DNA of 37,358 bases, taken from contig NZ_ATDK01000572.1 of assembly GCF_000444135.1 (NCBI RefSeq), forward strand, positions 1 through 37,358, written 5' to 3'. Below the pieces are notes generated by a model. The model had not been told where the DNA came from. It did not search any database and saw nothing but the letters and a program-made list of their open reading frames with translations. Positions within the stretch are counted from its first letter, which is position 1. Every line of letters starts with the position of its first letter. The position numbers were made by a program, and so were the translations under genes. Origin of the DNA: Pseudomonas avellanae BPIC 631 (GTDB lineage Bacteria > Pseudomonadota > Gammaproteobacteria > Pseudomonadales > Pseudomonadaceae). Below are positions 16,143 to 22,902 of this stretch, one piece after another.

Positions 16143-16882
16143 TGGATGTCCTGAGTCTTATCGGTCTGATCCTGGCGTTTGTCGCGATCATTGGCGGTAA
16201 CTTTCTCGAAGGCGGGCACCTCGGCGCGCTGCTCAATGGCCCGGCAGCCCTGATCGTGCTGGGCGGTACGCTTGGCGCATCGCTGTTGCAGTCACCGATG
16301 AGCGCGTTCATGCGCGCCATGAAAATCATCCGCTGGATCATCTTCCCGCCACGCATCGATTTGCCCGGTGGTGTGGACCGGGTCATCGGCTGGAGCATGA
16401 CCGCCCGCAAGGAAGGCCTGCTCGGTCTGGAAACTGTCGCAGACTCCGAGCCCGACAATTACGCCCGCAAAGGCCTGCAGTTGTTGGTCGACGGCGCCGA
16501 GCCGGCAGCGATTCGCAGCATTCTGGAAGTGGATTTCATCACTCAGGAAACCCGCGATATCCAGGCCGCCAAAGTCTTTGAAAGCATGGGCGGTTATGCG
16601 CCGACCGTGGGCATCATCGGTGCTGTGATGGGCCTGATTCACGTAATGGGCAATCTGGCTGACTCCAGCCAACTGGGCAGCGGCATTGCGGTGGCTTTCG
16701 TCGCCACCATCTATGGCGTCGCTATGGCCAACCTGATTCTGCTGCCGGTGGCCAACAAGCTCAAAGGCATCGCCCATCGCCAGTCGCGTTACCGCGAAAT
16801 GTTGCTTGAAGGCCTGCTGTCCATCGCCGAGGGCGAAAACCCGCGCTCCATCGAACTCAAGCTGCAAGGCTTCATGGAGTAA
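16142..16882 (+). CDS. motC: Flagellar stator protein MotC (MotA-like)
   Basis: MotC with MotD forms the second proton-driven stator of Pseudomonas, needed for swarming and high load. The 246-residue protein has four membrane segments: about 1-22 and 32-52, then 147-167 and 180-200, where PTVGIIGAVMGLIHVM and VAFVATIYGVAMANLILLPVA carry the MotA signature. It overlaps cheB by one base and is followed by motD six bases later. Confidence 0.95.
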   Translation: MDVLSLIGLILAFVAIIGGNFLEGGHLGALLNGPAALIVLGGTLGASLLQSPMSAFMRAMKIIRWIIFPPRIDLPGGVDRVIGWSMTARKEGLLGLETVADSEPDNYARKGLQLLVDGAEPAAIRSILEVDFITQETRDIQAAKVFESMGGYAPTVGIIGAVMGLIHVMGNLADSSQLGSGIAVAFVATIYGVAMANLILLPVANKLKGIAHRQSRYREMLLEGLLSIAEGENPRSIELKLQGFME

Positions 16883-16888
16883 CAGCGC

Positions 16889-17776
16889 ATGGCTCGCCGA
16901 CGTCAGCCCGAAGAACACGAAAATCATGAACGCTGGCTGGTGTCTTACGCTGACTTCATCACCTTGCTGTTCGCATTTTTCGTGGTGATGTACTCGATCT
17001 CCTCGGTCAACGAAGGCAAGTACAAGATCCTGTCACAGGCGTTGGTCGGCGTGTTCAACGACACCGAACGGACCATGAAGCCGATCCCCATCGGCGAACA
17101 GCGCCCGGTGTCGGTCAAACCCGCCGAGCCCTTGGTCAAAGACAGCGAGCAGACCGATGCCGGTATCGGTCAGGCCTCCGATGACCCGTTGCAGACCATT
17201 GCTCAGGATGTGCGCGATGCGTTTGGTGATCTGATCAAGTCCGACCAGATGACCGTGCGTGGCAACGAGTTGTGGATCGAGATCGAGCTCAATTCCAGCC
17301 TGTTGTTCGTCAGCGGCGATGCCATGCCCAGCGACAAGGCCTTCACCATCATCGAAAAGGTCTCGGGCATCGTCAAACGCTTCGATAACCCGATTCATGT
17401 CGAAGGCTTTACCGATGACCAGCCGATCAGCACAGCACAGTTTCCGACCAACTGGGAGCTGTCGTCGGCGCGCTCTGCCAGCATTGTGCGCATGTTGGCC
17501 ATGGACGGGATCAATCCGGCGCGGCTTGCGTCGGTAGGCTACGGCGAGTTTCAGCCCATCGCCCCCAACACCACGGCAGCCGGACGCGCCAAGAACCGCC
17601 GTGTGGTGCTGGTGATTTCACGAAATCTGGAGGTTCGCCGCAGCCTGACCGGTTCCGGCACGGCCAATGCGCAGCCCGACGCTGCATTACGCCGTGCTGG
17701 CACACAAACTGCACCGGTGCCAGCAAAGCCGCCGGTACGCGCGAACGCCGTCAATTCTCCGTCACCCGCCCTCTAG
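16889..17776 (+). CDS. motD: Flagellar stator protein MotD (MotB-like)
   Basis: MotD anchors the MotC/MotD stator to peptidoglycan and carries the proton path. The 295 residues include a single membrane helix (about 20-42) with the proton-binding D22 in SYADFITLLFAFFVVMY, a linker with plug region, an OmpA-like peptidoglycan-binding domain (about 130-250, with VEGFTDDQPI and GRAKNRRVVLVI) and an Ala/Pro-rich tail. It pairs with motC immediately upstream. Confidence 0.95.
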   Translation: MARRRQPEEHENHERWLVSYADFITLLFAFFVVMYSISSVNEGKYKILSQALVGVFNDTERTMKPIPIGEQRPVSVKPAEPLVKDSEQTDAGIGQASDDPLQTIAQDVRDAFGDLIKSDQMTVRGNELWIEIELNSSLLFVSGDAMPSDKAFTIIEKVSGIVKRFDNPIHVEGFTDDQPISTAQFPTNWELSSARSASIVRMLAMDGINPARLASVGYGEFQPIAPNTTAAGRAKNRRVVLVISRNLEVRRSLTGSGTANAQPDAALRRAGTQTAPVPAKPPVRANAVNSPSPAL

Positions 17777-17821
17777 TCATCGTATCGGTATGGTCGTCGC
17801 TGTACGGAAGGAAAAACATCA

Positions 17822-18610
17822 ATGAGAGTCTGGGCAGTAGCCAACCAGAAAGGTGGAGTCGGAAAGACCACCACGACCATTGCCCTAGCCGGTTTGCTGG
17901 CCGATGCGGGCAAGCGCGTGGTCGTTGTCGATCTGGACCCCCACGGCTCCATGACCAGTTATTTCGGGCATAACCCGGACGAGCTGGAACACAGCGCCTT
18001 CGATCTTTTCCTGCACAAGGGTGCGGTGCCGGAGGGGCTGCCCGGCCAGTTGCTGTTGCCCACCAGCGACAAACGTATTTCGCTGATCCCGTCGAGCACT
18101 GCGCTGGCCACCCTCGAGCGTCAATCGCCTGGCCAGAGCGGCCTTGGTCTGGTGATCGCGAAAAGCCTTGCTCAGTTGTGGCAGGATTTTGACTATGCGC
18201 TGATCGACAGCCCGCCGCTGCTGGGCGTGCTCATGGTCAATGCGCTGGCCGCCAGTCAGCAGTTGGCCATTCCGGTGCAGACCGAGTTTCTCGCGGTCAA
18301 GGGCCTGGAGCGCATGGTCAATACCCTGACCATGATCAACCGTTCACGCAAGGTGCCGTTGCCTTACACCATCGTGCCGACCCTGTTTGATCGTCGTACT
18401 CAGGCGTCGATGGGTACCTTGAAGCTGTTGCGTGACAGTTTTCCCGAGCACGTCTGGCAAGCTTACGTGCCGGTCGACACGCGCTTGCGTGATGCGAGCC
18501 GCCTGGGCCTGACGCCGTCGCAGAATGACAGCAAGAGCCGTGGCGTGATCGCGTATCGGGCACTGCTCAAGCACATGCTCGCCGAGCAGCTCAATGCTCA
18601 GGTGGCCTGA
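17822..18610 (+). CDS. parC: ParC, ParA-like ATPase for polar chemotaxis arrays
   Basis: ParC is a ParA-family ATPase that, in Vibrio, places chemotaxis clusters at the pole and aids their inheritance. The 262-residue protein has Walker A KGGVGKTT at residues 10-17, a VVDLDPHGS segment and Walker B-type DYALIDSPP. Its position between motD and a CheW-domain gene is the known parC-parP-cheW arrangement. AAGGA precedes the ATG. The same type of gene is often labelled soj, but there is no ParB or parS here, so a chromosome-segregation role is unlikely. Confidence 0.88.
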   Translation: MRVWAVANQKGGVGKTTTTIALAGLLADAGKRVVVVDLDPHGSMTSYFGHNPDELEHSAFDLFLHKGAVPEGLPGQLLLPTSDKRISLIPSSTALATLERQSPGQSGLGLVIAKSLAQLWQDFDYALIDSPPLLGVLMVNALAASQQLAIPVQTEFLAVKGLERMVNTLTMINRSRKVPLPYTIVPTLFDRRTQASMGTLKLLRDSFPEHVWQAYVPVDTRLRDASRLGLTPSQNDSKSRGVIAYRALLKHMLAEQLNAQVA

Positions 18611-18641
18611 CGTGAACGTCTATTCTTTCTCTACAGTTTGC

Positions 18642-18669
18642 TCAAGTGATGCCTCAATGCGGCCGATAA
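18642..18669 (+). promoter_or_regulatory. FliA (sigma28) promoter before parP
   Basis: TCAAGTGA (18642-18649) and a perfect GCCGATAA (18662-18669) are separated by 12 bases, one more than the enteric spacing. A start near 18676 leaves a leader of about 37 bases to the preferred parP ATG. It would let parP, cheW and the DUF2802 gene be made with late flagellar genes independently of upstream read-through. Confidence 0.65.
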
Positions 18670-18712
18670 CTCTATCAGGCTGCACATGCTCCATTTTTGG
18701 TTGGGCCCTGGT

Positions 18713-19573
18713 ATGAACCGCCCGTTAGAAGTTGCAACACGACCCAAGCTGGCTTTGCAGTCTTATCTGGATGCATTGCTGTATGACGCCACTGAAGTGC
18801 TCGAAGAGCCCTCCAGCAGTCTTGATGATTTTCAGGCTGCGGTGCTCGAAGAGCAGGCCTTTGATGCGCGCATGCAGGCGCAGATAAAGCCGTTGGCGCT
18901 CGCAGTGGCTGCACCGGCTCCGGTGGCTGTTGCGGTAAAGGTCGCAGCGCCGGTTGCAGTTGTTGAAGTCGCCCCGGTGATTGTTGCCGAGGCGGTGCAG
19001 GTTGTAGCCGCTACACCGACCGTTGAACGGGTCGAGCCGGTTGCCGAGTTGAGTACGCTGGTCACACAGCGCACGCCGACCCCGCCGCCGACCAGCGATG
19101 GACGTCCGGCCTGGGCCGCCGAACCGTTTGAGTGCCTGTTGTTCGATGTGGCCGGTTTGACGCTGGCGGTGCCGCTGGTGTGTCTGGGGTCGATTTATCC
19201 GCTGGCGGGGCAGGAGCTGACGCCACTGTTCGGTCAGCCGGACTGGTTTCTCGGGATCCTGCCGAGTCAGGCCGGCAACCTGAAAGTGCTGGATACCGCG
19301 CGCTGGATCATGCCGGATCGCTACCGCGACGATTTTCGCCAGGGATTGCAGTATGTGATCTCGGTGCAGGGATACGAATGGGGGCTGGCGGTGCATCAGG
19401 TCAGCCGTTCGTTGCGTCTTGATCCGAACGAGATCAAATGGCGCTCGCAGCGAGGTCAGCGTCCCTGGTTGGCGGGCACGGTGATTGAACACATGTGCGC
19501 GTTGCTGGATGTTGCAGAGTTGGCCGAGTTGATAGCCAGTGGCGCGGTCAAGCAGTTGAACAGATCGAAATAA
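18713..19573 (+). CDS. parP: ParP-like CheW-domain protein
   Basis: ParP links ParC to CheA and receptor arrays in Vibrio, keeping arrays at the pole. This 286-residue protein has an N-terminal segment (about 1-65), an Ala/Val/Pro-rich linker (70-125) and a C-terminal CheW-like domain (about 135-275) beginning near FECLLFDVAGLTLAVPLV. Neither ATG has a clear ribosome site; I chose 18713 (MNRPLEV) over 18686 because the latter falls only about ten bases from the predicted transcription start. Identity as ParP rests mainly on order parC-parP-cheW. Confidence 0.85.
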   Translation: MNRPLEVATRPKLALQSYLDALLYDATEVLEEPSSSLDDFQAAVLEEQAFDARMQAQIKPLALAVAAPAPVAVAVKVAAPVAVVEVAPVIVAEAVQVVAATPTVERVEPVAELSTLVTQRTPTPPPTSDGRPAWAAEPFECLLFDVAGLTLAVPLVCLGSIYPLAGQELTPLFGQPDWFLGILPSQAGNLKVLDTARWIMPDRYRDDFRQGLQYVISVQGYEWGLAVHQVSRSLRLDPNEIKWRSQRGQRPWLAGTVIEHMCALLDVAELAELIASGAVKQLNRSK

Positions 19574-19582
19574 TCATGGGTC

Positions 19583-19597
19583 GATGCCACAGGCATC
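19583..19597. repeat. Small perfect inverted repeat between parP and cheW
   Basis: GATGCC-ACA-GGCATC, 34 bases before the cheW ATG, can form a six-pair hairpin. No U-tract follows. It might be a processing signal or chance. Confidence 0.35.
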
Positions 19598-19630
19598 ACC
19601 TGCAAAGAACACACGTGAGGGGTTGGGGTT

Positions 19631-20110
19631 ATGAATAAGTCGTCTGCACAAGGTTCCGAAGATCCTATCCTGCAATGGGTTACGTTCCGCCTGGACAACG
19701 AGTCCTATGGCATCAACGTGATGCAGGTGCAGGAAGTGCTGCGCTACACCGAGATCGCTCCGGTGCCGGGTGCGCCAAGCTACGTGCTGGGCATCATCAA
19801 CCTGCGCGGTAATGTTGTGACCGTGATCGACACCCGTCAGCGTTTTGGCCTGGCACCTGTTGAAGTCAGCGACAACACGCGTATTGTGATCATCGAAGCT
19901 GACAAGCAGGTAGTCGGTATTCTGGTCGACAGCGTAGCGGAAGTGGTTTACTTGCGTCAGTCCGAAGTCGAAACCGCGCCGAACGTGGGTAACGACGAAT
20001 CGGCCAAGTTCATTCAGGGCGTCTGCAACAAGAACGGCGAACTGTTGATCCTGGTCGAACTGGACAAAATGATGTCCGAAGAAGAGTGGTCCGAACTGGA
20101 GAGCATCTGA
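19631..20110 (+). CDS. cheW: Chemotaxis coupling protein CheW
   Basis: CheW joins chemoreceptors to CheA. The 159-residue protein is a single CheW domain: QWVTFRLDNESYGINVMQVQEVLR, PGAPSYVLGIINLRGNVVTVIDTR and VGILVDSVAEVV are all present. The ATG follows GAGGGG. It lies downstream of parP and its stop directly abuts the TTG of the next gene. Confidence 0.96.
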   Translation: MNKSSAQGSEDPILQWVTFRLDNESYGINVMQVQEVLRYTEIAPVPGAPSYVLGIINLRGNVVTVIDTRQRFGLAPVEVSDNTRIVIIEADKQVVGILVDSVAEVVYLRQSEVETAPNVGNDESAKFIQGVCNKNGELLILVELDKMMSEEEWSELESI

Positions 20111-20512
20111 TTGATCGTTGAGGCAGCTGTCGTCTTCCTGGGCATTCTCTGGGTGGTCACCCTGTTTATGTTCCTGGCCCATACCAGGCGTCAGCGCAAG
20201 CTCGACACCGAGCGTGATGATGCGGCTGCCTTGCGTGATCAGCGGATCAAGGAGTTGGCCAGGCGTCTGGACAACTACCAGAACGGCACGGTGCGCATGG
20301 GCGAAGCGTTGCACGAGCTGCGCGCCACTGTTGCGCCGTTGCCGGACAAGCTCACGGCACTGGAGCAGCGCGATCCCTCGACGCTGTCCTTCGCCCAGGC
20401 CGCACGCTTGGTCGGTATGGGCGCCAGCATCGACGAACTGACCCAGTCCTGCGGCCTGACCCAGGCCGAAGCGCAGTTGATGACCAAACTGCACGGCAAT
20501 ACAGCGGGCTAG
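20111..20512 (+). CDS. DUF2802-type membrane-anchored protein
   Basis: A 133-residue protein of unknown function that commonly follows cheW in Pseudomonas. An N-terminal membrane helix (about 4-22) is followed by a charged coiled-coil-like stretch (26-55) and a C-terminal part containing FAQAARLVGMGASIDELTQSCGLTQAEA, which looks like a small helix-turn-helix and is the DUF2802 signature as I remember it. The TTG start lies directly after the cheW stop with GGAG about eight bases upstream, so it is co-translated with cheW. A role in chemotaxis-array function is inferred from position only. Confidence 0.82.
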   Translation: MIVEAAVVFLGILWVVTLFMFLAHTRRQRKLDTERDDAAALRDQRIKELARRLDNYQNGTVRMGEALHELRATVAPLPDKLTALEQRDPSTLSFAQAARLVGMGASIDELTQSCGLTQAEAQLMTKLHGNTAG

Positions 20513-20917
20513 GTTTTCTTCGCTATACAGTCAAAATCGGACGCAGAGCGTCCAGAACTGCATTCCCACGCTGGAGCGTGAGGAACGAGAATCTCAACTA
20601 TCGTGCGACGCTCTGCGTCGTCATGCAGTCTCATGACGCTCCGCGTCACATCTGTGCTGCAGCACAACGGCATGCCTTGCTCGTAATCGCTGCGCATAAA
20701 TAAAAGCGCTTTTTCATCGCGATGGCACTGACGACGCAAAGTGCGACGCAAGTGACAGGGCGAAGGAACCCGACGAAGTCGGGCCGGAAACGGAGCTTGG
20801 GGGTTTGGTTACTTTGGCCCCATCAAAGCAACTCGCCGAGGGGCGAAAAGGTGTCTCGAGCCGTAAACAAACATCACTGACATCGCAGAACCGCTGTGCA
20901 AAGTCAGACGCCCCGTC
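20513..20917. repeat. Mosaic of dispersed palindromic repeats
   Basis: This gene-free stretch contains GGACGC-AGA-GCGTCC (20539-20553), the unit CATTCCCACGCTGGAGCGTG (20561-20580), CGACGC-TCT-GCGTCG (20606-20620) and TGACGC-TCC-GCGTCA (20634-20648), the same family as at 5640-5880. A second kind of element follows: CCCGAC-GAA-GTCGGG (20769-20783) and CTTTG-N7-CAAAG (20812-20828). An 80-codon minus-strand frame runs across the first part; it is a translated repeat of the sort that has been annotated as small hypothetical proteins in P. syringae. Confidence 0.75.
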
Positions 20918-20918
20918 T
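20906..20918 (-). terminator. Weak hairpin at the apt stop codon
   Basis: AGACG-CCC-CGTCT overlaps the first base of the apt stop region. The stem is only five pairs and is not followed by a clear run of U, so it is a weak candidate. Confidence 0.25.
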
Positions 20919-21466
20919 TACTGCTCGTCCAGCGCAAACTCGGTCAGGCAAAACGTCGGGATCTTCAAGTCGTGCAAGCGCTTCGAGCCACCCAGTTCCG
21001 GCAGGTCGATGATTGCAGCGGCTTCGTGCACCTGGGCGCCCATACGGCGGATCAGGTTGGCCGCGGCGATCAGCGTGCCGCCGGTAGCGATCAGGTCATC
21101 GAACATGATGACTGAATCACCCTCGCACAGACTGTCTGCATGAACTTCCAGATACGCTTCGCCGTATTCGGTCTGATAGGCCTCGGACAGCACATCAGCA
21201 GGCAGTTTGCCCTGCTTGCGAAACAGCACCAGCGGCTTGTTCAACTGATACGCGACCACTGAACCAATCAAAAAAACCCGCGCGTCCATGACGCCGATAT
21301 GGCTGAAATCGGCGTCGATATAGCGCTGCACGAAGCTGTCGATCACCTGACGGGTGGCTTTGGGCGACTGGAACAGGGGCGTGATGTCGCGAAAAACCAC
21401 ACCCGGCTTGGGGAAGTCTACGACCGGGCGTATCAGGGATTTGAAGTTCGATTGATCGGAGGTCAT
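20918..21466 (-). CDS. apt: Adenine phosphoribosyltransferase
   Basis: Apt makes AMP from adenine and PRPP (purine salvage, cytoplasm). The 182-residue protein matches the family along its length: VVDFPKPGVVFRDITPL, the KPLVLFRKQGKLPAD segment, and the PRPP loop VIMFDDLIATGGT (119-131). One odd feature: the conserved ARGF motif reads D61-A-R-V64-F, a GGT-to-GTT type change. The ATG at 21466 is chosen because MTSDQSNFKSL gives the usual length; an extension to 21544 would run into anr. It lies 61 bases after anr on the same strand. Confidence 0.93.
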   Translation of the reverse strand: MTSDQSNFKSLIRPVVDFPKPGVVFRDITPLFQSPKATRQVIDSFVQRYIDADFSHIGVMDARVFLIGSVVAYQLNKPLVLFRKQGKLPADVLSEAYQTEYGEAYLEVHADSLCEGDSVIMFDDLIATGGTLIAAANLIRRMGAQVHEAAAIIDLPELGGSKRLHDLKIPTFCLTEFALDEQ

Positions 21467-21527
21467 CGTGAGGATCCATAGCAGGTTTGGCCGACAGTTT
21501 AAGCTGACCTGCCACAGATCGCACGTT

Positions 21528-22262
21528 TCAGCTTTGCATCGCACCGCCCGCCAGCGCGCACAGTTCGATAGGGGCGAGGATATGAATCTCTTTGCCTTCT
21601 GCAGAAATCAGCTGATTTTGCTGAAACCGGGTAAATACCCGCGACACGGTTTCGACCGCCAGACCCAGATGATTACCGATTTCGTTACGCGACATGCTCA
21701 GGCGGAACTGATTGGCCGAGAAACCCCGAGCCCGAAAGCGCGCCGACAGATTGATCAGAAACGTGGCAATGCGCTCGTCTGCGGTCTTTTTCGAGAGCAG
21801 CAGCATCATTTGCTGATCGTCGCGAATCTCGCGGCTCATCACGCGCATCAACTGCCGACGCAGTTGTGGCAGTTGCACCGAAAGCTCGTCCAGGCGCTCA
21901 AACGGAATTTCGCACACCGAGGTGGTTTCCAACGCCTGCGCCGAAACCGGGTAAGCCTCGGTGTCCATACCTGACAAACCCACCAGTTCGCTGGGCAGGT
22001 GAAAACCGGTGAGCTGTTCTTCACCGCTGTCACTGATATTGAAGGTTTTCAAGGCCCCGGAACGCACCGCATAGACCGACTCGAAGGTGTCCCCCTGACG
22101 AAACAGAAACTCGCCTTTCTTCAGCGGACGGCCACGTTTGACGATCTGGTCGAGGGAGTCCATGTCTTCCGTGTTCAACGAGAGGGGCAGGCAGAGCGGG
22201 GCGAGACTGCAATCCTTGCAATGAGCCTGAGTGTGAGCACGCAACTTGACTGGCTCGGACAT
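21528..22262 (-). CDS. anr: Anr, oxygen-responsive FNR-type regulator
   Basis: Anr is the global activator of low-oxygen genes in Pseudomonas; an oxygen-labile [4Fe-4S] cluster controls its dimerisation and binding to TTGAT-N4-ATCAA. The 244-residue protein has cluster cysteines C15, C18 and C24 plus C117 (TTSVCEIPF), a cAMP-type effector domain (about 30-150) and a winged-helix domain with recognition region SRNEIGNHLGLAVETVSRVFTRFQ. The ATG at 22262 follows AAGGA. An Anr box is present before hemN in this window, but none before anr itself. Confidence 0.96.
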   Translation of the reverse strand: MSEPVKLRAHTQAHCKDCSLAPLCLPLSLNTEDMDSLDQIVKRGRPLKKGEFLFRQGDTFESVYAVRSGALKTFNISDSGEEQLTGFHLPSELVGLSGMDTEAYPVSAQALETTSVCEIPFERLDELSVQLPQLRRQLMRVMSREIRDDQQMMLLLSKKTADERIATFLINLSARFRARGFSANQFRLSMSRNEIGNHLGLAVETVSRVFTRFQQNQLISAEGKEIHILAPIELCALAGGAMQS

Positions 22263-22328
22263 CACTAAATTCCTTGTGGGAAAACACACATGAGCTGTAA
22301 GGGTAACTCACCATCGCTTGTCGGGGCC

Positions 22329-22342
22329 AGCCTTGGAAGGCT
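22329..22342. promoter_or_regulatory. Palindrome in the anr / flxA-like divergent gap
   Basis: AGCCTT-GG-AAGGCT is a perfect inverted repeat located 11 bases before the -35 of the FliA promoter and about 67 bases before anr. It has the size of a regulator site, but I cannot assign a protein. Confidence 0.35.
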
Positions 22343-22352
22343 CGCTGCCCGA

Positions 22353-22379
22353 TCAAGTTTCCAGACGGTCGGCCGATAG
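22353..22379 (+). promoter_or_regulatory. Near-perfect FliA (sigma28) promoter of the FlxA-like gene
   Basis: TCAAGTTT (22353-22360), an 11-base spacer, and GCCGATAG (22372-22379) match the sigma28 consensus TAAAGTTT-N11-GCCGATAA at 14 of 16 positions, and the -35 agrees with the TCAAG form reported for Pseudomonas. The expected start is near 22386, 30 bases before the ATG of the gene at 22416. It is the best sigma28 site in the window. Confidence 0.85.
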
Positions 22380-22415
22380 GCCGGTATCTCTCACTGACTC
22401 AGGACGCATTTTTTC

Positions 22416-22883
22416 ATGTCCATGACGCTCCCGCTGATCAACAGCATCACGATCCGTACGGCGACATCGCAAGTCACCTACAGCCAGACAGCATACAGCA
22501 ACGTCGAGGCGTCTGCCAGCAGCGCAAAAGGCGTGGAGGTCAATCTGTCTTCGGAAGGCAAGGCGGCCGCGTCGTCATCTTCAAGAGATGCGGATATCGA
22601 GCAGAGTGGCCTGCCTTCCTCTGTGCAGAAGATTCTCAAGGGGATTCGCGAGCTGCAACGCAAGATCGAGGAAACCATGGATCAGTTGCAGAAGGTTCTC
22701 AATGACCAGAGTCTGGACCCTGAAGAGCGCCGCACCAAGGCGGCTGCACTGCAGACCGTGCTCAGCACGTTGCAGGCGCAGGTGAGCAACTCTACAGCGG
22801 ATCTCTCGTCGCTCATGAACAGCCTGAAATCCAGCGACTCCGACAAGACCAAAGCCGGCATGCTGGTTCTGGCGAAAATGTAA
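22416..22883 (+). CDS. FlxA-like coiled-coil protein under FliA control
   Basis: A 155-residue protein with no signal peptide or membrane helix. Residues 1-65 are rich in Ser/Ala/Thr; 68-140 form a predicted coiled coil of the type KIEETMDQLQKVLND...LQTVLSTLQAQV, with a short acidic turn DPEERR between helices. This layout resembles the FlxA-like family; E. coli flxA is itself a sigma28-dependent gene of unclear function. AGGA lies 11 bases before the ATG (a second ATG is two codons on). It sits alone on the + strand between anr and hemN, convergent with hemN. Family assignment is from memory of pattern, not a search. Confidence 0.7.
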   Translation: MSMTLPLINSITIRTATSQVTYSQTAYSNVEASASSAKGVEVNLSSEGKAAASSSSRDADIEQSGLPSSVQKILKGIRELQRKIEETMDQLQKVLNDQSLDPEERRTKAAALQTVLSTLQAQVSNSTADLSSLMNSLKSSDSDKTKAGMLVLAKM

Positions 22884-22896
22884 GGCGTTACCGCCT
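22883..22896. terminator. Short hairpin between the convergent flxA-like gene and hemN
   Basis: AGGCG-TTAC-CGCCT begins at the last base of the stop codon and is followed by GTTCGTTTAT on the + strand. The stem is short; it could serve both genes weakly. Confidence 0.45.
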
Positions 22897-22902
22897 GTTC
22901 GT

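Noticed and set aside
17822..18610. Chromosome-partition gene parA/soj
   Set aside because: No parB or parS; placement between motD and CheW-domain genes fits ParC.
20509..20751. 80-codon minus-strand frame in the repeat region
   Set aside because: Made entirely of dispersed repeat units; similar translated repeats are annotated in P. syringae but no selection on the frame is evident.
22352..22365. TTGAT half-site (minus strand) as an Anr box for anr autoregulation
   Set aside because: The second half reads CAGCG, matching ATCAA at only one base; the ATCAA here is part of the FliA -35 region.
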